From an uncultured Flavobacteriaceae bacterium (GTDB taxonomy: Bacteria; Bacteroidota; Bacteroidia; Flavobacteriales; Flavobacteriaceae): a stretch of DNA of 64,000 bases. The stretch covers positions 62,001 through 126,000 of the forward strand of contig CANLUS010000008.1 of the NCBI GenBank assembly GCA_947494325.1. Direction: 5' to 3'. This document shows positions 41,496-49,810 of this stretch, in pieces (within the stretch, counting starts at the first letter, position 1; every line of letters starts with the position of its first letter). Position numbers and translations under genes: made by a program. The notes below the pieces were generated by a model. It saw only the letters and a program-made list of their open reading frames with translations. It had not been told where the DNA came from and searched no databases.

Positions 41496-42338
41496 ATGCT
41501 AAAATTTGAAAAAATAGTTGTGCTATTCTTTATGGTTATTACCTTAACTGCTTGTAGTGAGTATCAAAAGGTATTAAATAAAGGAAAAGTTGATGCTAGG
41601 TATAAAATGGCAACCGAGTTATTTGAACAGAAAAAATACTCAAAATCTATTGCCCTGTTTGAAAAAGTAATACCCGCTTATGAGAGAAAACCTCAAATGC
41701 AGCGTATTATGTATATGGTAGCGGAGTCTTATTATTTTTCAAAAGACTACGATTTAGCAGCCTACTATTTCAACAGATTTATAGCGAATTATCCAAACAG
41801 TTCTAAAATTGAAGAAGCTGCATATTTGGTAGCACATAGTTACTATTTGGCTTCGCCTAAGTATAGTCGTGATCAAAAAGATACTGAAAAAGCATTGATT
41901 GCTTTTCAAGAATATATTGATAAATATCCAACAAGTGAAAGGTTGACAGATGCAAATAAGTTTTATGATGAATTAACGTTTCGTTTGGAAAAGAAATCAT
42001 TTGAAATTGCAAGACAATATTACCATGTAGAGGACTATAATGCTGCAGTAGCTGGATTTGAGAATTTTTTACAAGAACATATTGGTTCTAGTTTAAAGGA
42101 AGAAGCATTATATTTCAAGTTTAAAGCGGCAAATGACTTGGCGGTAAAAAGTATACTTGAAAAAAAGGAAGGGCGTATTAAAAATGCCATTTCGATTCAT
42201 GACAAGTTTATGAAGAGCTTTCCTGAATCTAAACGAACTAAAGAAGTTGTTAGTTTGCACGAGAACTTGACAAAAGAATTGAAACAAACAAAAGAATTGA
42301 TAGAACAATATACAAACAATACAAATAATGGATTATAA
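41496..42338 (+). CDS. bamD: Outer-membrane protein assembly factor BamD
   Basis: The lipoprotein signal has LTACSEYQKVLNKG (lipobox LTAC) followed by TPR-type repeats: ATELFEQKKYSKSIALFEKV, YYFSKDYDLAAYYFNRF, YPTSERLTDANKFYDELTF. BamD helps the BAM complex fold outer-membrane beta-barrels. The length of 280 aa is normal for Bacteroidota. The gene leads a run with rpoZ, coaBC and DUF4835, and its stop overlaps the rpoZ ATG by 11 bp. Confidence 0.95.
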   Translation: MLKFEKIVVLFFMVITLTACSEYQKVLNKGKVDARYKMATELFEQKKYSKSIALFEKVIPAYERKPQMQRIMYMVAESYYFSKDYDLAAYYFNRFIANYPNSSKIEEAAYLVAHSYYLASPKYSRDQKDTEKALIAFQEYIDKYPTSERLTDANKFYDELTFRLEKKSFEIARQYYHVEDYNAAVAGFENFLQEHIGSSLKEEALYFKFKAANDLAVKSILEKKEGRIKNAISIHDKFMKSFPESKRTKEVVSLHENLTKELKQTKELIEQYTNNTNNGL

Positions 42339-42660
42339 AAACACTGATGCGGCGTTGACCACAGTAACTTACGATAAGGTAAGAATTGAAGAGCCAACAG
42401 AGAATATTTACCAATCTATTGCAATTATGGCGAAAAGAGCTTCTCAGATTAGCGAGGATTTAAAGCGTGAATTGGTAGATAAATTGGAAGAGTTTGCTAC
42501 ACATAATGATAGCCTAGAGGAAGTTTTCGAAAATAAAGAGCAGATAGAAGTATCTCGTTTTTACGAAAAACTTCCAAAATCTACTGCTATTGCCGTACAG
42601 GAATGGTTAGAAGATAAAATATACTACAGAGATCCTAAAGAAGCTGATAGCAACGAATAG
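42328..42660 (+). CDS. rpoZ: RNA polymerase omega subunit
   Basis: This is the Bacteroidota form of omega (110 aa), with ENIYQSIAIMAKRASQISED matching the conserved block that clamps the beta-prime C-terminus. The extension after it (KLEEFATHNDSLEEVF) is typical of the group. It overlaps bamD by 11 bp and abuts the coaBC ATG. Confidence 0.92.
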   Translation: MDYKNTDAALTTVTYDKVRIEEPTENIYQSIAIMAKRASQISEDLKRELVDKLEEFATHNDSLEEVFENKEQIEVSRFYEKLPKSTAIAVQEWLEDKIYYRDPKEADSNE

Positions 42661-43872
42661 ATGTCAGTTTTAAGCGGTAAAAATGTATTGGTGGGTGTTA
42701 CCGCCGGAATTGCTGCTTATAAAACGGCAAATCTCGTACGACTTTTTATAAAAGCAGGAGCGAATGTTCAAGTAATCATGACTCCTGCTTCTAAAGATTT
42801 TGTCACCCCCTTAACACTTTCTACACTTTCGAAAAATCCAGTTCATTCAACTTTTTACAACAAAGATGAAGAGAATGAATTGTGGAATAACCATGTTGAA
42901 TTAGGACTTTGGGCCGATTTATTGGTCGTTGCTCCAGCAACGGCGAATACCTTATCTAAAATGGCTAATGGTACCTGCGATAATTTACTTCTAGCTACAT
43001 ACCTGTCTGCCAAAAGCACCGTCTATTTTGCGCCTGCAATGGATTTAGATATGTACAAACATCCTTCCACAAAGAATACCTTAGAAAAACTCCAAGAATT
43101 TGGTAATATTATGATACCTGCTGAAAGCGGAGAGCTAGCAAGTGGATTGGTAGGAGAAGGTAGAATGGCCGAGCCATCAACGATTATTTCATTTATTGAA
43201 CAAGATATTTTAAGTGGTTTACCCTTAAACGGAAAAAAAGTCCTTATTACAGCTGGTCCAACGTATGAAGCGATAGATCCAGTGCGTTTTATTGGAAATC
43301 ATTCCTCTGGAAAAATGGGATTTGAATTGGCTAAATGTGCTGCAAATCTAGGAGCCAATGTTTATTTAATTACGGGCCCAACCAATGAAAAAGTTCAACA
43401 TACCTTGATAAAAGTGATCGATGTGATTTCTGCTCAAGATATGTATAACGCCACGCATACTTATTTCGCTGAGGTTGATATAGCTATTGCTGCTGCTGCG
43501 GTGGCAGATTACAAGCCTTTGAAAGCCGAGAATCAAAAAATTAAAAAGAAGAATGATGCAATGTCTTTAGAAATGATTAAGACAAAAGACATTTTAGCAT
43601 CTATGGGAGCATCAAAGGAACAACAATTTCTCGTTGGCTTTGCCCTTGAAACGACGAATGAAATTGAAAATGCAACTGGAAAGCTAGAAAGAAAAAATTT
43701 AGATTTAATTGTCTTAAATTCCTTGCAAGATAAGGGGGCAGGATTTAAGAATACTACCAATAAAGTTACTATTATTGATAAATCTAAAGACCAAATAGCG
43801 TTCACCTTGAAGTCGAAAACTGAAGTAGCATCTGATATTTTTAATGAAATTATAAAAAGAACGAATGCGTAA
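42661..43872 (+). CDS. coaBC: Phosphopantothenoylcysteine decarboxylase/phosphopantothenate-cysteine ligase
   Basis: This bifunctional enzyme of coenzyme A synthesis adds cysteine to phosphopantothenate and decarboxylates it. The CoaC domain (1-~180) has VGVTAGIAAYKTANLVR, the catalytic His in NNHVELGLWADLLVV, PATANTLSKMANG, and the substrate motif as APAMDLDMYKHP, with Asp where the classical PXMNXXMW motif has Asn. The CoaB domain follows with VLITAGPTYEAIDPVRFIGN and AAAAVADYKP. The DUF4835 gene overlaps its end by 8 bp. Confidence 0.95.
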   Translation: MSVLSGKNVLVGVTAGIAAYKTANLVRLFIKAGANVQVIMTPASKDFVTPLTLSTLSKNPVHSTFYNKDEENELWNNHVELGLWADLLVVAPATANTLSKMANGTCDNLLLATYLSAKSTVYFAPAMDLDMYKHPSTKNTLEKLQEFGNIMIPAESGELASGLVGEGRMAEPSTIISFIEQDILSGLPLNGKKVLITAGPTYEAIDPVRFIGNHSSGKMGFELAKCAANLGANVYLITGPTNEKVQHTLIKVIDVISAQDMYNATHTYFAEVDIAIAAAAVADYKPLKAENQKIKKKNDAMSLEMIKTKDILASMGASKEQQFLVGFALETTNEIENATGKLERKNLDLIVLNSLQDKGAGFKNTTNKVTIIDKSKDQIAFTLKSKTEVASDIFNEIIKRTNA

Positions 43873-44755
43873 ATTGATATTGATATGGTGTTGTTTCATT
43901 ACGATGCAAGTTGCGTCGCAAGAATTAAATTGTTCAGTAACTGTCAATGCTAGTCAAATTCAAAATTCTAATAGTCAGGTATATAAAACCCTTGAAGGCG
44001 CGATTAATGAGTATTTAAATAATACAAAATGGACAAATAAAAATTATAAGCCTCAAGAAAAAATAAAATGTGCTATTATATTTAATATTTTGGAACAACC
44101 GTCGTCAAATCAGTTTAGAGGAAATATTCAGGTTCAAGTATCGAGACCCGTTTTTAATTCTACCTATCAAACACCAATTTTTAATTTCCAAGACGATAAT
44201 TTGTCATTCACGTACACCGAATTTCAACCCTTAAATTTTAATGAAAATAGTTTTGATTCCAATTTATTGTCCATTTTAACATTTTATGCGTACACAATTT
44301 TAGGAGTTGATGGTGATACTTTTGGATTAAATGGAGGGCAAGAGTTTCATGTAAAAGCTGAAAAAGTTGTTAATTTAGCTCAGCAAGGAGGATCGAAAGG
44401 ATGGAATAGAAAAGATGGCAATGGAACACGATATCAAGTCAATGAAAATTTACTATCTCCGGTTTTTAAGGAATATAGAATCGCGATGTATGAATATCAT
44501 ATAAACGGACTAGATAAAATGTCAATCAATAAAAAGGAATCTAAAAAGATTATTTCTGACGCGGTTAAAATGATGCAAAACTTATACAATAGGCGTATTA
44601 ATGCTTCCTTATTGCGTTTGTTTATGGATACAAAATCTGATGAAATTGTAGATATATTTTCTGGTGGACCAAGAACTAATAATGGGAAACTAAAAGAAAT
44701 GTTATTAAAAATATATCCATCTTATGGTACAAAATGGGATAAAATTAAAATCTAG
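43865..44755 (+). CDS. DUF4835 exported protein
   Basis: A signal peptide (LILIWCCFITMQVASQ) precedes a 280-residue domain matching DUF4835: LNCSVTVNASQIQNSNSQVY at the start, then YTEFQPLNFNENSFDSNLLS. The family accompanies coaBC in Flavobacteriaceae and is likely periplasmic. Function unknown. A strong terminator at 44794-44820 ends the bamD operon here. Confidence 0.85.
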   Translation: MRKLILIWCCFITMQVASQELNCSVTVNASQIQNSNSQVYKTLEGAINEYLNNTKWTNKNYKPQEKIKCAIIFNILEQPSSNQFRGNIQVQVSRPVFNSTYQTPIFNFQDDNLSFTYTEFQPLNFNENSFDSNLLSILTFYAYTILGVDGDTFGLNGGQEFHVKAEKVVNLAQQGGSKGWNRKDGNGTRYQVNENLLSPVFKEYRIAMYEYHINGLDKMSINKKESKKIISDAVKMMQNLYNRRINASLLRLFMDTKSDEIVDIFSGGPRTNNGKLKEMLLKIYPSYGTKWDKIKI

Positions 44756-44793
44756 AATTATAGAATAATTTTAAACAATTTATTTTAAGTTTG

Positions 44794-44820
44794 ATGAGTG
44801 TTATAGGCACTCATTTTTTG
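44794..44820 (+). terminator. Terminator of the bamD-rpoZ-coaBC-DUF4835 operon
   Basis: A 7-bp stem ATGAGTG/CACTCAT (44794-44800 and 44808-44814) with loop TTATAGG is followed by six T. It separates the operon from recN. Confidence 0.85.
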
Positions 44821-44845
44821 TTTAAATCATACATACGGTTTTACT

Positions 44846-46498
44846 ATGCTCCAAAAGCTTACTATAAAGAACTTTGCCTTAATAGATCATCTCGAAATGA
44901 ATTTTAACGAGGGCTTCAGCATTATTACTGGAGAAACGGGTGCTGGCAAATCCATTCTTCTAGGAGGATTGTCTCTAATTTTAGGAAAAAGGGCTGATTT
45001 GTCTTCCTTAAAGAACAAAGAAAAAAAATGTGTTATTGAGGGTGAATTTTTATTAGAGAAGTACAAATTGGCAACTTTTTTCGAAGAAAATGATATGGAT
45101 TATGAGGAGTTGTCTATAATTAGAAGAGAAATTTTGCCTAGTGGAAAGTCTAGAGCTTTTGTAAATGATACTCCGGTTGTTTTGAGTAAGTTAAATGAAT
45201 TGAGTGATAAACTAGTGGATTTACATTCTCAACATGAAACTTTACAACTTGCCAATGTGAACTTCCAGTTTAAAATAATTGATGCGCTAGCTAAAAACGA
45301 ACCTTATCTTGAGTCCTATAAAAAAGAGATGGCTGTTTATAAGGATCGTACGAAAGCTCTTAGTCAATTGATAGAATCCCAAAAAGAAGCAAAGCAACAA
45401 TATGATTACAACCTCTTTTTGTTTCAAGAATTAGAACAAGCCAATTTTAAAGATGGAGAGCAAGAAGTCTTGGAAGAAACATTAGAAAAGTTAAATAATG
45501 TGGAGGCTATTAAGCAGTCATTTGCTGAGGCTATAAATTTGACCAGTAATGAAGAGTTTGGATTAAAAACAAACTTAAATGCCCTCAAAAATACGATCAA
45601 TAGAATCGCTTCATATAGTAAAGACTATGAAAGTTTAGCACAAAGAATTACAAGTCTTGATATTGAACTCGATGATATATTTAACGAGTTAGAAATTGCC
45701 GACGAAACTATTGACATTAGTCCACAAGAAATAGAAACATTTGATGATCGTTTGAAGCTTATACATACTATTCAAAAGAAACATTCAGTTGCGTCAATTT
45801 CCGAGTTGCTTGAGATCAAAGATTCTCTCGCAATTAAATTAGAATATGTTGATAATGAAGGCGAGATTATTGAGAAAATGAAAAGTGATATCAAAGAAGT
45901 TGAAGGGAAGTTAAATAAGTTAGCTTTACAGATACATAAAGCAAGAATTAAAGTCATACCAGCGCTGAAGGAAAATCTCGAAACAAGTCTATCAAATTTA
46001 GCGATGAAAAATACACAGTTTCAATTCAATTTAGTACAAGGAGATGCTTTTTATCACAATGGAAAAGATGAATTAGAATTATTATTCTCAGCAAATAAAG
46101 GAGTTGACTTTAAAAGTCTTAAAAAGGTAGCTTCTGGAGGTGAAATGTCAAGAATAATGTTATCCGTAAAGTATTTATTAAGTCAACATACAAATTTGCC
46201 GACAATTCTTTTTGATGAAATAGATACTGGTGTTTCTGGAGAAGTTTCTAATAAAATGGCGGCTATTATGAAAGAAATGAGTGGACATATGCAAGTAATA
46301 TCAATTACCCATTTGCCTCAGATCGCAGCGAAAGGTGATCATCATTTTAAAGTATTCAAAGAAGATGTTAGCGGCAAAACGATGACAGATGTTAAAACAT
46401 TACAGAATGAAGAAAGAGTTAATGAATTAGCCGAAATGTTGGGAGGCAAAGAATTAGCAAACTCTGCAATAGAACATGCAAAACAATTATTGAGTTAG
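44846..46498 (+). CDS. recN: DNA repair protein RecN
   Basis: This SMC-like ATPase acts in double-strand-break repair. Walker A is ITGETGAGKSILLGG near the N-terminus, followed by a coiled-coil region, the signature KKVASGGEMSRIMLSVKYLL, Walker B TILFDEIDTGVSGEV and ISITHLPQIAAKGDHHF. The length of 550 aa is typical. Confidence 0.96.
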   Translation: MLQKLTIKNFALIDHLEMNFNEGFSIITGETGAGKSILLGGLSLILGKRADLSSLKNKEKKCVIEGEFLLEKYKLATFFEENDMDYEELSIIRREILPSGKSRAFVNDTPVVLSKLNELSDKLVDLHSQHETLQLANVNFQFKIIDALAKNEPYLESYKKEMAVYKDRTKALSQLIESQKEAKQQYDYNLFLFQELEQANFKDGEQEVLEETLEKLNNVEAIKQSFAEAINLTSNEEFGLKTNLNALKNTINRIASYSKDYESLAQRITSLDIELDDIFNELEIADETIDISPQEIETFDDRLKLIHTIQKKHSVASISELLEIKDSLAIKLEYVDNEGEIIEKMKSDIKEVEGKLNKLALQIHKARIKVIPALKENLETSLSNLAMKNTQFQFNLVQGDAFYHNGKDELELLFSANKGVDFKSLKKVASGGEMSRIMLSVKYLLSQHTNLPTILFDEIDTGVSGEVSNKMAAIMKEMSGHMQVISITHLPQIAAKGDHHFKVFKEDVSGKTMTDVKTLQNEERVNELAEMLGGKELANSAIEHAKQLLS

Positions 46499-46522
46499 GC
46501 ATTTATATTTAAATTATTGACT

Positions 46523-46530
46523 TAAATTTG
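46523..46530 (+). promoter_or_regulatory. Candidate -7 box (TAAATTTG) for fabI
   Basis: An exact TANNTTTG match 28 bp before the fabI ATG at 46559. Confidence 0.5.
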
Positions 46531-46558
46531 TAGAATCAAAAGATAAATTACGAGAACT

Positions 46559-47371
46559 ATGTACAATTTACTTAAAGGAAAACGAGGAATAATATTTGGA
46601 GCTTTAGATGCTAATTCAATTGCATGGAAAACTGCTGAAAGAGCGCATGAAGAAGGAGCAAAGTTTGTATTGACAAATGCGCCAATTGCGATGAGAATGG
46701 GAGCTATTAAAGAGCTGGCTGAAAAAACAGGATCAGAAATTATTCCTGCAGATGCAACTTCAATAGACGATTTGAATAATTTAGTTGAGAAAGCAACCGA
46801 AATTCTAGGAGGTAAATTAGATTTTGTATTACATTCTATTGGAATGTCCGTAAATGTTCGAAAAGGTAAGCATTATACCGAATCAAATTACGATTTTACA
46901 ACGAAAGGCTGGGATGTATCGGCAGTTTCGTTTCATAAAGTAATGAATGTACTATACAAGCAAGATGCTATGAACGAATGGGGGTCAATTGTAGCTTTAA
47001 CCTATATGGCCGCTCAACGCGTATTTCCAGATTACAATGATATGGCAGACAATAAAGCCTATTTAGAGTCAATTGCCAGAAGCTTTGGATACTTTTTTGG
47101 TGCCGATAAAAAAGTACGTGTGAATACTATTTCGCAGTCTCCTACACCTACGACAGCAGGACAAGGAGTTAAAGGATTTGACGGGTTTTTAGCGTACGCA
47201 GATAAAATGTCTCCACTAGGAAATGCAACAGCGCAAGAATGCGCTGATTATACGATTACATTGTTTTCTGATTTGACGAAAAAGGTGACATTGCAAAATT
47301 TATTTCATGATGGAGGGTTCTCAAATATGGGAGTAAGTCAATCAGTTATGGACTATTTTGTTGATAATTAG
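46559..47371 (+). CDS. fabI: Enoyl-[acyl-carrier-protein] reductase FabI
   Basis: FabI reduces trans-2-enoyl-ACP with NAD(P)H in the last step of each fatty-acid elongation cycle. The N-terminal Rossmann segment is GIIFGALDANSIAWKTAE. The catalytic Tyr-x6-Lys is in PDYNDMADNKAYLE, and SQSPTPTTAGQGVKGFDGF forms the lid region. The length of 270 aa is normal for this short-chain dehydrogenase type. Confidence 0.95.
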   Translation: MYNLLKGKRGIIFGALDANSIAWKTAERAHEEGAKFVLTNAPIAMRMGAIKELAEKTGSEIIPADATSIDDLNNLVEKATEILGGKLDFVLHSIGMSVNVRKGKHYTESNYDFTTKGWDVSAVSFHKVMNVLYKQDAMNEWGSIVALTYMAAQRVFPDYNDMADNKAYLESIARSFGYFFGADKKVRVNTISQSPTPTTAGQGVKGFDGFLAYADKMSPLGNATAQECADYTITLFSDLTKKVTLQNLFHDGGFSNMGVSQSVMDYFVDN

Positions 47372-47504
47372 TGGGATAAAATGATGTCAGGACATATTTT
47401 TCGAGCTTAATAATTATTTAAATTAGTATAATTTTTTGTGCGAATTAGCGTTCTAGGTATTGTGATTGTCGCTAAGAAGTACCCATTTATAAAAAAATTA
47501 ACTG

Positions 47505-48686
47505 ATGAAAGAAAAAATTACTTTAACATTTTTACTATTTTTTGCATTGTTTTCTATAACAGCAAATGCAGAAAATAAGGGCGAAAATTTTATTGCCCCA
47601 CCTGCTAATGATGATTGCGCTAATGCAACTACATTAACAGTGAACTCTGACTTTTTATGTACTGCAACCGCTTCCGGCACAGTGGCCGAGGCGACGGCTT
47701 CAAGTACAGTGAATGCTTGTCCAGGTTCTGCAACAAATGCTAATAATGATGTTTGGTTTAAATTTGTAGCAACGAGTAACGAGCACAGAATAGAACTTTT
47801 AAATGTTACAGGGTCTCAAACAAACTTGTATCATTCTGTATTTGATGCAGGAGCTACCGGAGATTGTTCTACCTTAACGGCAGGTGACGCTGTTTTTTGT
47901 AGTGATCCTAATACTAGTAATCTTACCGCATTAACCATTGGTAATATGTATTATATTCGAGTTTTTGCTAACGATACAGGTACACATGATACAACGTTTG
48001 ATATATGTGTTGGTACCACACCATTACCTCCGGCAAATGATGATTGCGTTGATGCAGTTATAGCTTCTTCTTTTCCATTTAACTTAGCAGTGGATGCGTC
48101 TACTGCAACTAATAATGGTGGTTTTGTAGATGTTGCAGGTTGTGGAGGAGCAATGAATGATGGGGTTTGGTACGAGATGGTAGGAGATGGTAGTAATGTT
48201 ACAATTACCGTGAATCCATCCGGATGGGACGCTAAGATTGCGGTTTATTCAGGTTCATGCGGTACGTTTACATGCATTGCTGAATCAAATACAGGAACAG
48301 TAGGGGATGTAGAAACAGAAACATTCACTTCTACTGCTGGTGTAACTTATTACATAAATATTGGCCATCCTAGTGGAGCTTCTGACTTTGCTGAAGGGCC
48401 ATTTAATATAGAAATATCATTATCAGGCTTATCTATAGAAGACTTAGTTTCTAAAGGATTTTCATACTTTCCAAATCCAATAAGAGGAGGAGAGTTGAAG
48501 ATGAACGCTAAGGAAAATATTAAAAGCGTGAATGTGTATAATATGATTGGTCAGGAAGTTAAAAGAATTGTCTTATCGAATGTATTTTCTTATAAATTGG
48601 ATATGTCTGATTTATCTGATGGTGTATATTTTATAAGAGCTGAAGTTGGTGATAGTACTGGTACCTTTAAAGTGATTAAAAAATAG
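47505..48686 (+). CDS. T9SS-secreted protein with PPANDDC repeats
   Basis: A signal peptide (MKEKITLTFLLFFALFSITANA) precedes two similar ~140-residue beta-sandwich units that start PPANDDCANA and PPANDDCVDA, with GVWYEM and VWFKF near the cores. The last ~80 residues (SIEDLVSKGFSYFPNPIRGG to GTFKVIKK) are the type A C-terminal domain that guides export across the outer membrane by the type IX system. The function of the repeats (binding or adhesion) is not known. A terminator follows the gene. Confidence 0.92.
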   Translation: MKEKITLTFLLFFALFSITANAENKGENFIAPPANDDCANATTLTVNSDFLCTATASGTVAEATASSTVNACPGSATNANNDVWFKFVATSNEHRIELLNVTGSQTNLYHSVFDAGATGDCSTLTAGDAVFCSDPNTSNLTALTIGNMYYIRVFANDTGTHDTTFDICVGTTPLPPANDDCVDAVIASSFPFNLAVDASTATNNGGFVDVAGCGGAMNDGVWYEMVGDGSNVTITVNPSGWDAKIAVYSGSCGTFTCIAESNTGTVGDVETETFTSTAGVTYYINIGHPSGASDFAEGPFNIEISLSGLSIEDLVSKGFSYFPNPIRGGELKMNAKENIKSVNVYNMIGQEVKRIVLSNVFSYKLDMSDLSDGVYFIRAEVGDSTGTFKVIKK

Positions 48687-48703
48687 ATAATTTATATTTT
48701 CTT

Positions 48704-48733
48704 AAAAGCCCTCTTATGTAGAGGGCTTTTTTT
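48704..48733 (+). terminator. Terminator after the T9SS-secreted protein gene
   Basis: A 10-bp perfect stem AAAAGCCCTC/GAGGGCTTTT (48704-48713 and 48721-48730) with loop TTATGTA runs into seven T. It stands directly ahead of the glycosyltransferase gene. Confidence 0.92.
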
Positions 48734-48766
48734 ATTTTTGAAAGTATATATTTAAATCCAAGAACC

Positions 48767-49759
48767 ATTTACTATTCCGTTGTCATACCTGTATTTAATA
48801 GACCTGATGAGCTAGAGGAACTTTTAGAAAGTCTAGCTAATCAAACTTTTACGTCTGATTTTGAAGTCATAGTTGTGGAAGACGGTTCTGAAGTGACATC
48901 GCAACATATCGTTGATCTTTATTCGAATCGTTTAGATATCCGTTATTTTATGAAAACTAATTCGGGTCCAGGACTTACAAGAAACTATGGCATGGAGCAG
49001 GCTAAAGGTGATTATTTTATCATACTTGATTCTGATTGTATTTTGCCTAAAGAATATTTAAATGAAGTTGATATTGCTCTTACCTCAAACTTTACCGATG
49101 CTTATGGTGGTGCAGATGCTTCTCATGAGTCATTCACGTCAATTCAGAAAGCAATAAATTTCGCAATGACATCAATCCTCACAACAGGTGGCATTCGTGG
49201 CAGTGAAAAGCTGAAAAGTAAATTTCAGCCACGTAGTTTTAATATGGGATTGTCTAAAAAAGCTTATGAAAGTACTAAAGGATTCAGTGCCCAGCGATTT
49301 GGCGAGGATATTGAATTAACCTTTAGACTTTGGAGTGCTAATTTTGAAACACAATTTATTGAGAAAGCTTTTGTATTTCATAAAAGAAGAACGAACTGGC
49401 GAAGCTTTTTTAGGCAGGTGTTTAATTTTGGCGCAGCTCGACCCGTTTTGAGTCAATTATATCCACATACTTCTAAATTAACATATTGGTTTCCTAGTCT
49501 ATTTATAGTGGGGCTCCTTGTTGCTGTAATAGCTTTTATACTAGGATTCAAATGGTTAATGGCTGGTTATTTACTCTACTTCATATTAATTATATTCGAT
49601 AGTTGGCTTAAAAATAAAAATCTTGACGTAGCCTTATTAAGTATTTTTGCCACATTTCTTCAATTTTGTGGCTATGGCCTTGGATTCTTACGCTCTTTTT
49701 TGAGAATACATATTTTACAGAAATCTAGCGAGGATTCTTTCCCTAGAATGTTTTCATAA
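48767..49759 (+). CDS. Family 2 glycosyltransferase lacking a canonical start codon
   Basis: A GT-A fold glycosyltransferase. In the frame that continues to the stop at 49759 the conserved first strand is YYSVVIPVFNRPDELEELLE, followed by EVIVVEDGSE and the metal-binding DSD at LDSDCILP. Two or three membrane helices close the protein (~residues 240-300). No ATG, GTG or TTG lies between an in-frame TAG at 48719 and this strand. The first GTG (48875) falls after it and would delete the nucleotide-binding strand. I place the start at the ATT at 48767 as the best of several non-standard codons (ATA at 48746 is another). It may also be a sequencing error or an inactivated start. Confidence 0.7.
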   Translation: MYYSVVIPVFNRPDELEELLESLANQTFTSDFEVIVVEDGSEVTSQHIVDLYSNRLDIRYFMKTNSGPGLTRNYGMEQAKGDYFIILDSDCILPKEYLNEVDIALTSNFTDAYGGADASHESFTSIQKAINFAMTSILTTGGIRGSEKLKSKFQPRSFNMGLSKKAYESTKGFSAQRFGEDIELTFRLWSANFETQFIEKAFVFHKRRTNWRSFFRQVFNFGAARPVLSQLYPHTSKLTYWFPSLFIVGLLVAVIAFILGFKWLMAGYLLYFILIIFDSWLKNKNLDVALLSIFATFLQFCGYGLGFLRSFLRIHILQKSSEDSFPRMFS

Positions 49760-49785
49760 ATCGTATAATTATTATAGACATTCAC

Positions 49786-49793
49786 TATTTTTG
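49786..49793 (+). promoter_or_regulatory. Candidate -7 box (TATTTTTG) for cystathionine beta-synthase gene
   Basis: An exact TANNTTTG match 17 bp before the ATG at 49811. Confidence 0.5.
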
Positions 49794-49810
49794 CACTCTA
49801 AAATAGCATA

